Source of the DNA: DASXMT01 sp963781305
Lineage (GTDB): Bacteria; Actinomycetota; Acidimicrobiia; Acidimicrobiales; RAAP-2
NCBI GenBank assembly: GCA_963781305.1
Contig: CAWAFL010000001.1
Coordinates: forward strand, 558,001-622,000
Reading direction: 5' to 3'
Length of the DNA stretch: 64,000 nt
The notes under the pieces are model-generated. The model worked only from the letters and a program-made list of their open reading frames with translations, searched no databases and had not been told where the DNA came from. Positions 42,789 to 50,913 of the stretch are shown here, piece by piece. The position numbers were made by a program, and so were the translations under genes. Numbering within the stretch: the stretch's first letter is position 1; each line of letters starts with the position of its first letter.

Positions 42789-42895
42789 GACCCCTACCGT
42801 CTCCATGACCGGCTTCGAGCCATCCGGCTCCAGACGAGGGAGCCATAGGAGCGCGGCCAAGCACCAGCGCGAGGCACCGGACGAGAGGATTGGCG

Positions 42896-43675
42896 ATGGG
42901 GACAGTGCAGGACAAGGTAACGATCATCACCGGCGCCGGGGAGGGCCTGGGTCGCGCCATGGCCAACCGGTTCTCGGAGGAGGGCGCCCCGGTAGTGCTG
43001 GCCGGACGTCGAGCCGAACTACTGGTGGAGACGGCGTCGCAGGTGGCCGGACCGGTACTCGTCGTGCCCACCGACGTGACCGATGAGGCCCAGATCGAAA
43101 ACCTGGTGGCTCAGACGGTCGACCGCTTCGGTCGGGTCGATGTGCTGTTGAACAACGCAGCACAGCCGGGAACCGACCTGTTCATCTGGGAGCAGACCCT
43201 CGACAATTGGAACAGGACCATTGCCGTCGATGTGACTGCGGCCATGCTCTGCACCAAGCACGTCCTGGCTCAGAGCATGCTCGAGCAGGGGTCCGGCTCG
43301 ATCGTCAACTTCTCCTCCACCGCGGGATGGAACGGCATGCCTCGAAAGAGCCACTACTCGGTGGCCAAGGCCGCGCTCCGAACCCTGACCAAGGTGTCGG
43401 CGCTGGAGGCCGGTCCCCATGGCATCCGGGTCAACTGCTTGGTCCCGGGGAGCATCGATACCGACCTCCTCGAGCGCTATCTCGATCGCGTCGCCGGCGA
43501 GCAGGGCATCTCCTCCGAACAGCTGCGACAGCAGTGGGTGGCCAACGTGCCCCTCCGCAAGATCAGCTCGCCCGAAGAGATCACCGAGGTGGCCCTGTTC
43601 CTGGCCAGCGAGGCGTCGGCCGCCATCACCGGCCAGTCGATCACAGCCGATGCCGGCGGCGTCATGATCGGCTGA
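42896..43675 (+). CDS. SDR family oxidoreductase
   Basis: The ATG at 42896 lies 7 bases after GAGAGG and is preferred over the TTG two codons upstream; the protein is 259 residues. Visible motifs are ITGAGEGLGRAMA, LLNNAAQPGTD, NFSSTAGW (Ser) and YSVAKAA (Tyr, Lys), plus ITGQSITADAGG. It is an NAD(P)-dependent dehydrogenase, substrate unknown. Middle gene of the SnoaL-SDR-LLM trio. Confidence 0.9.
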   Translation: MGTVQDKVTIITGAGEGLGRAMANRFSEEGAPVVLAGRRAELLVETASQVAGPVLVVPTDVTDEAQIENLVAQTVDRFGRVDVLLNNAAQPGTDLFIWEQTLDNWNRTIAVDVTAAMLCTKHVLAQSMLEQGSGSIVNFSSTAGWNGMPRKSHYSVAKAALRTLTKVSALEAGPHGIRVNCLVPGSIDTDLLERYLDRVAGEQGISSEQLRQQWVANVPLRKISSPEEITEVALFLASEASAAITGQSITADAGGVMIG

Positions 43676-43748
43676 GCCGGAGCTGTCCCAGCCACCCATC
43701 GGTGGCCCCATCCGACAAGTGCAACTCCGCCACCGGGAAGGAACCACC

Positions 43749-44714
43749 ATGAACCGCCTCACCCTGCTCTACGACATGCGGGCCCCGGACTCCGGTGCGC
43801 CGGCGGACACCCTCTACCGGGCGGCAGTCGAGCAGTGCGCCTGGGCCGACGCCCGCGGGTTCTCGAGCGTGACCCTCACCGAGCACCACGCCACCACTGA
43901 CGGCTACCTCCCCTCCCCCATGATTCTTGGTGCCGCCATCGCCGGCAGCACAGAGCACCTCCTCATCCGCCTGTCCCTCATCCTCCTTCCGCTTTATCAC
44001 CCGTTGCGGGCCGCCGAGGACCTGGCCGTTCTCGACTTGATCAGCGGCGGCCGGCTGCGGGTGACGGTGGGGTTGGGCTATCGGCCCGAGGAGTACGAGC
44101 AACTGGGCGTGGTCATGAAGCACCGGCCGTCGCTCATGGAAGAGGGGGTGGAGACGCTCAAGCGGGCATGGACGGGCGAGCCCTTCGAGTACCAGGGCCG
44201 GACGGTACGCGTCCTTCCCCGTCCCGCCCAGCGCCCACGTCCCCTCATTGCCATGGGCGGCGCCTCGCCGGCTAGCGCCCGCCGCGCCGCGTTGATCGCC
44301 GACGACTACCAGCCCCTCTCCCCCAAGCTGTACCAGCTGTACTTGGACGAGCTGGCCGCACTGGGCAAGGCCGCCCCGGACCCCGATGAGGGAGGTGGAG
44401 GGGCCGGCGGCTACCTGTTCGTCTCCGAAGACCCGGATCGGGATTGGGCCCGGATCGCCCCCCACGCCCTCCACGACAACAACGAGTACGCGGCATGGAT
44501 CGGCGCCCGCAAGGGGTCCTTCAGTGCCCGCACCGATCCCGGCGAGCTGCGACGCTCTGGCCCCTACCGGGTGGTGACCCCCGAGGAGTGCGTAGCCATC
44601 GCCGCCACCGAGGGCACCCTGGCCTTCAAGCCGTTGGTCGGTGGTATGGATCCCGACATCGGTTGGGAGGGTCTGCACCTGTTCGCCGACAAGGTGCTCC
44701 CCAACCTCAGCTGA
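43749..44714 (+). CDS. LLM class flavin-dependent oxidoreductase
   Basis: The start is ATG 43749 with GAAGGA 6 bases upstream, giving 321 residues. It shows LTEHHATTDGYLPSP, RLSLILLPLYHPLRAAED, LDLISGGRLRVTVGLGYRPEEY and PLIAMGGASP. The EHH and the DLISGGR motif point to the FMN-dependent monooxygenase branch. It is the last gene of the trio and convergent with the enoyl-CoA hydratase. Substrate unknown. Confidence 0.88.
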   Translation: MNRLTLLYDMRAPDSGAPADTLYRAAVEQCAWADARGFSSVTLTEHHATTDGYLPSPMILGAAIAGSTEHLLIRLSLILLPLYHPLRAAEDLAVLDLISGGRLRVTVGLGYRPEEYEQLGVVMKHRPSLMEEGVETLKRAWTGEPFEYQGRTVRVLPRPAQRPRPLIAMGGASPASARRAALIADDYQPLSPKLYQLYLDELAALGKAAPDPDEGGGGAGGYLFVSEDPDRDWARIAPHALHDNNEYAAWIGARKGSFSARTDPGELRRSGPYRVVTPEECVAIAATEGTLAFKPLVGGMDPDIGWEGLHLFADKVLPNLS

Positions 44715-44745
44715 GGCGCCGGAGTGCGGCGCACGAGGCTCGGGC

Positions 44746-45561
44746 TCAGCGTCCCCTGAACCGCGGGCGACGCTTCTCGGCAAAGGCAGCAAGGCCCTCG
44801 GGGGCGTCGAAGGATGTGAGGCAGTAGTAGGCATCGCGAGCCAGCTCGTACTCGAGCCCCGACGCCACGCTTCCGTTGTCCGACCACACGTCGTGCATCA
44901 CCTGCTTGGTGTTGGCCACGGCCAGTGGGCTCTTCTCGGCCACCTGGCCGGCGAAGTCCAGTCCGGCATCGAGCAGGTCCTCGTCGGCCACCACCCGGCT
45001 GACCAGCCCCCAGGACTGCGCCTCCTCGGCTCCCAGGAAACGACCGCTGAGCATCAGCTCGGCGGCCCGAGCGCGCCCGATCGCCCGGGGCAGGAGGGTC
45101 AGCACCCCGCCCCCGCCCATCTGTCCGAAGTTGAGGTGTCCATCGCCGATCCGGGCAGCCGCACCGGCAATGGCGAAGTCACAGTTGAGGAGGAGCTCGA
45201 GTCCACCCGCAGCCGTCACCCCATTCACCAGGGCCACCACCGGGACGGGCAGCCCACGCAGTCGACCGAAGACCCGATGGAGCTCGCTCACGAACCGCGG
45301 GAACCGGACGGGATCACGCTGGAGGGCCACGTACGCCTTGAGGTCACCCCCGGCGCTGAACGCTCGTCCGGCCCCGGTGATCAAGATGGCCCGGACCTTG
45401 GCGTCGTCGACCAGATCGGTCACCGCTGCGTCGATCTCCTCGAGGACGCGACCGTCGATGGGGTTCAGCTGGTCGGGCCGGTTGAGGCGCACGACCCCGG
45501 CCACGGCGGAACGCCGGGCCAGGGCGAGCCGCTCGGTCAACACGAGAGGTGCGGTGGCCAC
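44746..45561 (-). CDS. Enoyl-CoA hydratase/isomerase family protein
   Basis: From GTG 45561, preceded by AAAGGAG, the crotonase-fold protein has 271 residues. The oxyanion-hole segments are AFSAGGDLKAY and NGVTAAGGLELLLNCDFA. The first catalytic Glu (in GGLEL) is kept. The second Glu position, in the IGDGHLNFGQMGGGG segment, appears to be His, so the chemistry may be isomerisation, hydrolysis or decarboxylation instead of hydration. Only 9 bp separate it from the acyl-CoA synthetase stop upstream, indicating co-transcription. Confidence 0.87.
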   Translation of the reverse strand: MATAPLVLTERLALARRSAVAGVVRLNRPDQLNPIDGRVLEEIDAAVTDLVDDAKVRAILITGAGRAFSAGGDLKAYVALQRDPVRFPRFVSELHRVFGRLRGLPVPVVALVNGVTAAGGLELLLNCDFAIAGAAARIGDGHLNFGQMGGGGVLTLLPRAIGRARAAELMLSGRFLGAEEAQSWGLVSRVVADEDLLDAGLDFAGQVAEKSPLAVANTKQVMHDVWSDNGSVASGLEYELARDAYYCLTSFDAPEGLAAFAEKRRPRFRGR

Positions 45562-45570
45562 TGGGCTCCT

Positions 45571-47200
45571 TTATTCGCTGTCTGCCTGCATGATGGATCG
45601 GATGATCTCATGCTTGGGGATCTTCCCCGATGCCGTGGTGGGAAGGCTTTCGACTACCTCCAGGCGTTCGGGAAGCTTGTAGGTGGCAAGGCCTTGTTCC
45701 TTGAGGCGGGCAACCGTGGTGATCAAGTTAAGGCGCGCACCGCGATGGAGGACCACGCACGCGCACATCCGCTCACCCAGCCGCTCGTCGGGCAGGCCGA
45801 CGACGGCCGCCCGTTCCACCTCGGGGAAGAGGGTGAGCATTTCCTCGATCTCACGCGGGGTGATGTTGAGCCCCCCTCGAATGATGATTTCCTTCTTGCG
45901 CCCGACCACGGTCACGTAGCCGTCCGGATCTTCGGTAACCAGATCTCCGCTCAACACCCATCCGTCCACAAAGGTGGAGGCCGTGCGCTCGGGATCGTCG
46001 AAGTAGCCCACGCAGGTGTTCGGGCCTCGAACAGCGAGCTCGCCCGGCTGGCCGCGGCCGACGGGGTCACCGCCCTCGTCCCGGACCTCGATGTCCACGT
46101 GGCTCATGGGCGTCCCGTCGGTGTGTCGGCGATGCTCGAGGCTCGACGTCGGTCGGTTCCACGTCCCCACCAGCACTTCGGTCGACCCGTACAGGCGCAG
46201 GACCTGGACGCCGCGCTCCCCGGCCGCATCGACCGAGGGCCGGGGGCACCGCTGCGCCCCCGCACCCGAAGAACCGGAGGGACCCGAGGGGCACACCACC
46301 GCGGTCGGCCGCCTCCACCAGGTCTTGGAGAAAGGTGGCCGCGGCCAAGGTGTAGGTGCACGCTTCCTCCCGGACCAGAGCAGCCGCCGCCTCGCCGTTC
46401 CACCGGTCTTGCAGGACGAGTCGAAGACCGTGGTAGAGGGCGAAGCGCATCCCATAGTTGAAGCCCGTCGAGTGTCCGAGTGGCGACGGCATCCACACCA
46501 CGTCGTCCTCGGACAGGCCGAGGTCGTCATGAGCGATCCGGACGCTGAAGTTGGCCGTCTGCTCGGTGTGCATGATGGCTTTGGGACGGGCCTCGGTGCC
46601 CGACGTGAAGATGAGCTCGGACACGGCCTCGGGCCGGCCGCCCCTCAGCGGGGCATTGCTCGCCCTGGCCAGCTGGGCGTACCCCGTCGCACCGGGGCCA
46701 GCGTCGCCACCGACCACCACATGGTGCGGCCGCACGCCCGTAGCCTCCGCCACCTCGAGCACCAGCACGCGGTGATCGAATCCGCGGTACTCCGCAGGTG
46801 TGACGATGACCCGCGGGCCGGCGGTCGTGAACACCGCCCCGAGCTCCCGGGCCCGGTAGTTGGGCAACAGGGGGTTGATCACCGCGCCGAGCGACTGCAC
46901 GGCCACGGCCACGACGGCGAACTCGTAACGATTGGGAAGTTGGGCCGACACGACCGTCCCGTGTTCGACGCCGAGCTCGGACAGGCTCGCGGCGAAGCCA
47001 GCAGCGTCCGAGCACAGGCGGCCGAAGCTGTAGGAACCGGCGTCGTCGACGACGGCGATGGCATCGGGCATGGCCGAACCGTGGTGCCGGACCCGGCCGG
47101 CCAGGGTGGTGTCGTCCCACAGCCCCTCGGCGAGGTACCGCTGCCGGGTGGGGAGGGCGGTCACGGTGTCCAAGGGGACCGATCGTCGCCCTCTCACCAT
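45571..47200 (-). pseudogene. Acyl-CoA synthetase (AMP-forming), interrupted by a frameshift
   Basis: The N-terminal part from ATG 47200 (AGGGGGG upstream) reads LPNRYEFAVVAVAVQSLGAV, the ATP-binding LIFTSGTEARPKA, and FFGCGGAAV. The frame then fails near 46242-46246, a run of five C in the coding sense where four would restore the frame. The second frame continues with LRLYGSTEVLVGTW, GWVLSGDLVTEDPDGY, GRKKEIIIRGG and the C-terminal catalytic Lys in TASGKIPKHE. All family motifs exist, so it is either a recent pseudogene or a homopolymer sequencing error. Intact, it would activate a carboxylic acid for the adjacent crotonase. Confidence 0.85.
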
Positions 47201-47329
47201 GGCCCCCCTACCGATCAACGACCCTCCTTGAGTTCAATCTGAAGACTACAAGGGCACTACGTAGCCTTCGAGGCCTCTCTTGGCTATCTCGAGCAAGAGC
47301 TGTGCTTAGCTATAAACGATTGCTAACTG

Positions 47330-47358
47330 TTCGGTCAATAGACGCTTTCGGTCAATAG
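47330..47358. repeat. 12-bp direct repeat in a divergent promoter region
   Basis: TTCGGTCAATAG occurs at 47330-47341 and 47347-47358, period 17. It lies in an AT-richer stretch between the acyl-CoA synthetase (leftward) and the SDR (rightward, start 47413). A preceding GCTAACTG weakly resembles the flank of the 30500 operator site. Confidence 0.45.
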
Positions 47359-47412
47359 CCACTTGGCTCAGACACCGGGGACGCCGCGGAGAGGGGAAAG
47401 GGGCAGCGAGTC

Positions 47413-48167
47413 ATGCCGCAAGACACGCTTGTCGTCACGGGGGCCGGCCACAGCATCGGCAAGGCGACAGCCCAGATCGTCGCCGAACTGGACGTCAATC
47501 TGGTCCTCGCCGACACCAATAAGCAATGGTTGGCCGCGACGGCCAGCCATTACGAACGAAACGGGCGACGGTCCTGGCCGTGCCATTCGACCAGCGTTCC
47601 CGCGTGAGCATCGATCAGCTCTACGAGCGGGTGGACGAGCGGTTCGGGAAGATCGACGCCGTAGCCAACGTCGCCGGCATGTACCCGGCTGAGCGGGTGA
47701 CAGAGATGTCCGACGAGCTCTGGGACAAGGTCATCCTCACCAATCTCACCGGCGTCTTCTACTGTTGCCGGGCGGCACTGTCGCGGATGCTCGAGAGCGG
47801 TGGCGGGAGCATTGTCAACGTTGCATCGATCTTGGCCGCCGTGCCGCGAGAGGGATTCGCCGCCTATGCCGCCAGCAAAGGGGGGATCGAATCGTTCAGC
47901 CGGGTTCTGGCCTTGGAAGCCGCTCCGACGGTCAGAGTCAATGTGGTGGCGCCGGGCCCGGTCTTCCCATCGCCCGACACCGCCCGGGTCCCGCCGGAGC
48001 ACGTCGATGCACCCGAGCAAGCGACAACGACCGCCCATCGCATCCCGATGGCCCGAGCGGGGCAGCCGGGTGAGATCGCCGCGGGCATCGCTTTTCTGAT
48101 CTCGGCAGGTGCATCGTTCATGACGGGACAGGTCCTACGGATCAACGGCGGGATACACATGGCCTGA
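47413..48167 (+). pseudogene. SDR family oxidoreductase, interrupted by a frameshift
   Basis: ATG 47413 begins with VVTGAGHSIGKATAQ and NLVLADTNKQWLAATAS; that frame stops at 47607. The remainder, with AVPFDQRSRVSID, YPAERVTEMSDELWD, VASILAAV, YAASKGG and RINGGIHMA, is in another frame. Comparison with the paralogue at 27215-27958 places the shift near 47561-47566, where one base appears to be missing. Joined, it would be about 251 residues with all SDR catalytic residues intact. Either a young pseudogene or a sequence error. Confidence 0.85.
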
Positions 48168-48349
48168 TGGGTGCACGTCTCATGGAGTCACAGTGATGTC
48201 GAATTGGGCAGCGATGGCATACACTGTCCGACGTTCCCGGCGAGGAGGGTGTCGGGTGGCGTCCCACGGGAGCGCTACGTCGAGGCCCGCCACCCAGAGG
48301 TGAACCGTTCCCTACGCTGTCAATCCAGGGCATGCGACCGAAGGAGATC

Positions 48350-49159
48350 ATGAAGCCCCGCCGACATCTCCAACTGAAGCAGCCTCGACTGGCCGAGTTG
48401 ATTGCCGTCAATCTCCGCGACAGGATTCTGGCCTCCGAGTTTGCCGACGGGGCGAACCTTCCCAAGCAAGAGGATCTCCTGGACGAGTTCGGCGTCAGCC
48501 CACCGTCGATCCGCGAGGCACTCCGAATTCTCGAGACCGAGGGTCTGGTCAGCGTGAAGCGGGGCAACGTCGGAGGGGCGGTGGTCCTCCAGCCCAGGGT
48601 GGAGAAGGTGGCCTACATGCTGGCGCTGGTGATGCAGGCGTCGTCGGTGTCGCTGGGCGATGTCTCCCACGCGCTGGTCCAACTGGAGATTCCTTGTGCG
48701 GCCGAGTGTGCGCGACGCCCTGACAGGGATCGCACCGTCGTACCTCGACTTCGGGCCGTCTTGGACGAGAGCCGGGCCGTCATCGACGTACCGGCCGACT
48801 ACATGGCCTCGGCGCGCCGGTTCCACGAGGAAATGGTCAACAGCTGCGGCAACGAGACCATGATCCTGGTGGTGGGCACCCTCGAATCGTTGTGGTCGGC
48901 CCAGGTGCGTGGCCTGCTGGCCGGGGAGAGCGAGCCCTCACCGTTGTTCAAGGACTTGGCCTTCCGCGAGCAGAGCCTCGAGGACCACGAGGCTCTGTTG
49001 GAACGGATTGCGGCTGGCGACGATCAAGGGGCCGAGGCGGTCGCCCACCGGCACCTGCTCGAGCGACCGGCCGCCGCGTACCCGTTCTCCTACAGTCGCA
49101 CCGTGATCGCCGGGCTGGTCCGCGACGACTACGGCAACGTAAGCAGCCAACAGACCTAA
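48350..49159 (+). CDS. GntR family regulator, FadR subfamily
   Basis: The ATG at 48350 is 5 bases after AAGGAG; the protein is 269 residues. The winged helix-turn-helix occupies about 15-80 (LAELIAVNLRDRILASEF, SPPSIREALRILETEGLVSV). The C-terminal FCD-type helical effector domain follows (RRFHEEMVNSCGNETM, DHEALLERIAAGD and a final HLLERP), with His residues that could bind a metal. It leads a rightward set of DUF35, thiolase-fold, amidohydrolase and DHDPS-fold genes and is probably their regulator. Confidence 0.88.
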   Translation: MKPRRHLQLKQPRLAELIAVNLRDRILASEFADGANLPKQEDLLDEFGVSPPSIREALRILETEGLVSVKRGNVGGAVVLQPRVEKVAYMLALVMQASSVSLGDVSHALVQLEIPCAAECARRPDRDRTVVPRLRAVLDESRAVIDVPADYMASARRFHEEMVNSCGNETMILVVGTLESLWSAQVRGLLAGESEPSPLFKDLAFREQSLEDHEALLERIAAGDDQGAEAVAHRHLLERPAAAYPFSYSRTVIAGLVRDDYGNVSSQQT

Positions 49160-49207
49160 ATGGAAACCGCGGCGTCCATGTCTCGGGCACGGGAACAGTA
49201 GCGAGCG

Positions 49208-49603
49208 GTGGCCATCCGGCCGGATGCCGACATCCACAGTGGCGCCTTTTGGGAAGGCCTGCGACGCCGGGAGGTCGTCGTGGCCCGTTGCGTGGACTGT
49301 GAAAGCGACTTCTTCCCCCATCTCCCCAGCTGCCCACGGTGCGGCGGACGTCGGCTGGTCAACCGGGTCGTCTCCGGCACGGGCACGGTGTACTCGTGGG
49401 TACGGGTCCATCGCTCCCTCAGCGATGCTCCCGTGGTCGAGCCGCCCTACGTGGTGGCCACAGTCGAGCTCGACGACGGCTGCCGGATGTTCGGTCGGAT
49501 CGAGCCGCACGAGTCGGCAACCATTGGACTGGCGGTCGCTGGGACCTTCGTGGACCATGAAGGGTGGACCGAGCTGGTCTTCACACCGGTGTCGTCGCGA
49601 TGA
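49208..49603 (+). CDS. DUF35 (OB-fold, zinc ribbon) protein
   Basis: A 131-residue protein from GTG 49208. The N-terminal helix (HSGAFWEGLRRREVV) leads into a rubredoxin-like zinc ribbon with CVDC and CPRC (residues about 28-47). An OB-fold follows (GTGTVYSWVRVHR, PPYVVATVELDDG). DUF35 proteins bind acyl-CoA and pair with thiolase-fold partners; in steroid catabolism they form complexes with Ltp-type aldolases. The partner gene begins 7 bp downstream, matching that arrangement. Confidence 0.87.
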   Translation: MAIRPDADIHSGAFWEGLRRREVVVARCVDCESDFFPHLPSCPRCGGRRLVNRVVSGTGTVYSWVRVHRSLSDAPVVEPPYVVATVELDDGCRMFGRIEPHESATIGLAVAGTFVDHEGWTELVFTPVSSR

Positions 49604-49610
49604 GGAGAAC

Positions 49611-50756
49611 ATGACCGCAGCAATCGCCGGAGTCGGCTATACCGCGTTCACCAAGGAGTCCGATCGCTCCGTTCTGGACCTGGCGGCCGAGGCGTGCTCG
49701 ACCGCCCTTGACGACGCCGGCTTGGAGGCGGACGAGGTCGACGGCATGGCCAGCTTCATGGTCATGCACGACTCCGTGCCCTGTCAGGCCGTGGCCACGT
49801 GCCTCGCCATTCCCGAGTTGCAAGTGGCCTTGGACCTCGATCTTGGGGGTCAGGCCCCCTGCTATCTGGTCTGGCTGGCGGCCAATCTGGTCGAGGCCGG
49901 CGTTGCCGATGCCATCGTCGTGTTCCGGGCTATGAACGGCAGGTCGGCAGCGCGGGTGGGCACCATGCAGTTCGCCGGGATGGGCGGCCAGTTCCGATAC
50001 CCCATCGGCTACGACGCCTACCTCATGTACGTGGCCATGTGGGGCCAGAGGTTTCTCTTCGAGACCGGCCAGGGGGAAGCCGATCTGGCCGGGGTGGTGC
50101 TCAACCAGCGCCAGTACGCCGTGGCCAACGAGCGGGCGGTCAGGAGGCGTCCCCTCGACCTGGACCAGTACCTGGCGTCGCCCATGGTCGTGGACCCCTT
50201 CCGAGCCGACGACTGCACCGTCGAGGTGGACGGTGCCTGCGCGTTGGTGGTCACGTCGCTCGACCGGGCCCGTGATCTCCGTCAACCGCCGGTCCTCGTC
50301 GCGTCAGGGGCCTACCGGGCCGGGCCGCGGCCCGGGCTGGATATCGGAGACCACCTGCTCTGGTCCGACTACAGCCGGAACTACACCTCACACCTCGCTG
50401 CGGGATTGTTCGGCCGCGCCGGGATCTCGGCCGGAGATGTGCAGTTGGCCGAGATCTACGACTGCTTCTCCACGACCGTGCTCATCGGGCTCGAGGGGTT
50501 GGGCCTGGTCGAGCGGGGCCAGTCCGGGGCATTCGTCCAAAGCGGCAACACCCGGCTGAGCGGCTCGCTGCCCACCAATACCCACGGGGGGCTGCTGTCC
50601 GAGGGCTACCTCCACGGAATGAACACGGTGACCGAAGCGGCCTTGCAGGTCCAAGGGCGTGGGGGTACTCGCCAGGCTCCCGCCCACGAGGTCTGTGTCG
50701 TGACGTCGGGCGCCATGATGGACGGCTCCGCGTTGGTGCTCACGGCCGATCGCTGA
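49611..50756 (+). CDS. Thiolase-fold lipid-transfer-like protein (Ltp2-like aldolase candidate)
   Basis: From ATG 49611 (GAGGAGAAC upstream) the protein has 381 residues and the full thiolase fold: IAGVGYTAFTKESDRS, VDGACALVVTSLDRA, and the C-terminal SGAMMDGSALVLT. Where thiolases have the nucleophilic Cys, this one reads LGGQAPCYLVW with Gln aligned to the Cys (about residue 81). It keeps a Tyr in AEIYDCFS near 283. These features match Ltp-type retro-aldolases that need a DUF35 partner, which is the gene just upstream. I infer C-C bond cleavage of a CoA-bound side chain; not proven. Confidence 0.85.
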   Translation: MTAAIAGVGYTAFTKESDRSVLDLAAEACSTALDDAGLEADEVDGMASFMVMHDSVPCQAVATCLAIPELQVALDLDLGGQAPCYLVWLAANLVEAGVADAIVVFRAMNGRSAARVGTMQFAGMGGQFRYPIGYDAYLMYVAMWGQRFLFETGQGEADLAGVVLNQRQYAVANERAVRRRPLDLDQYLASPMVVDPFRADDCTVEVDGACALVVTSLDRARDLRQPPVLVASGAYRAGPRPGLDIGDHLLWSDYSRNYTSHLAAGLFGRAGISAGDVQLAEIYDCFSTTVLIGLEGLGLVERGQSGAFVQSGNTRLSGSLPTNTHGGLLSEGYLHGMNTVTEAALQVQGRGGTRQAPAHEVCVVTSGAMMDGSALVLTADR

Positions 50757-50820
50757 CCCGGGCCGCACAGACGACCCAGCCGGGCCCGACCGCCACCCGA
50801 GACCGGTTGACTCCTCCCTG

Positions 50821-50850
50821 TCGACCATGGTTAGATAGCATTCATATAAG
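50821..50850 (+). promoter_or_regulatory. Candidate sigma-70 promoter
   Basis: TCGACC (50821-50826), an 18-base spacer, then TATAAG (50845-50850), in a local AT-rich patch upstream of the amidohydrolase. An inverted repeat follows immediately. It suggests that the amidohydrolase-DHDPS pair has its own promoter. Confidence 0.4.
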
Positions 50851-50859
50851 TGATTGTGA

Positions 50860-50877
50860 GGTAGTTGGTCGACTACC
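50860..50877. promoter_or_regulatory. Inverted repeat GGTAGT-N6-ACTACC
   Basis: Perfect 6-bp arms flank TGGTCG. The site begins 10 bases after the -10-like TATAAG and ends 36 bases before ATG 50914, where a bound repressor would block transcription. The upstream GntR regulator is a possible ligand. Confidence 0.5.
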
Positions 50878-50913
50878 TTGCACCAGGGGCAGAGGCCCCG
50901 AGGAGGGGTGGTC

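Noticed and set aside
47321..47336. Fourth copy of the shared operator
   Set aside because: GCTAACTGTTCGGT resembles the 30500 site only if three bases are deleted; too weak to include.
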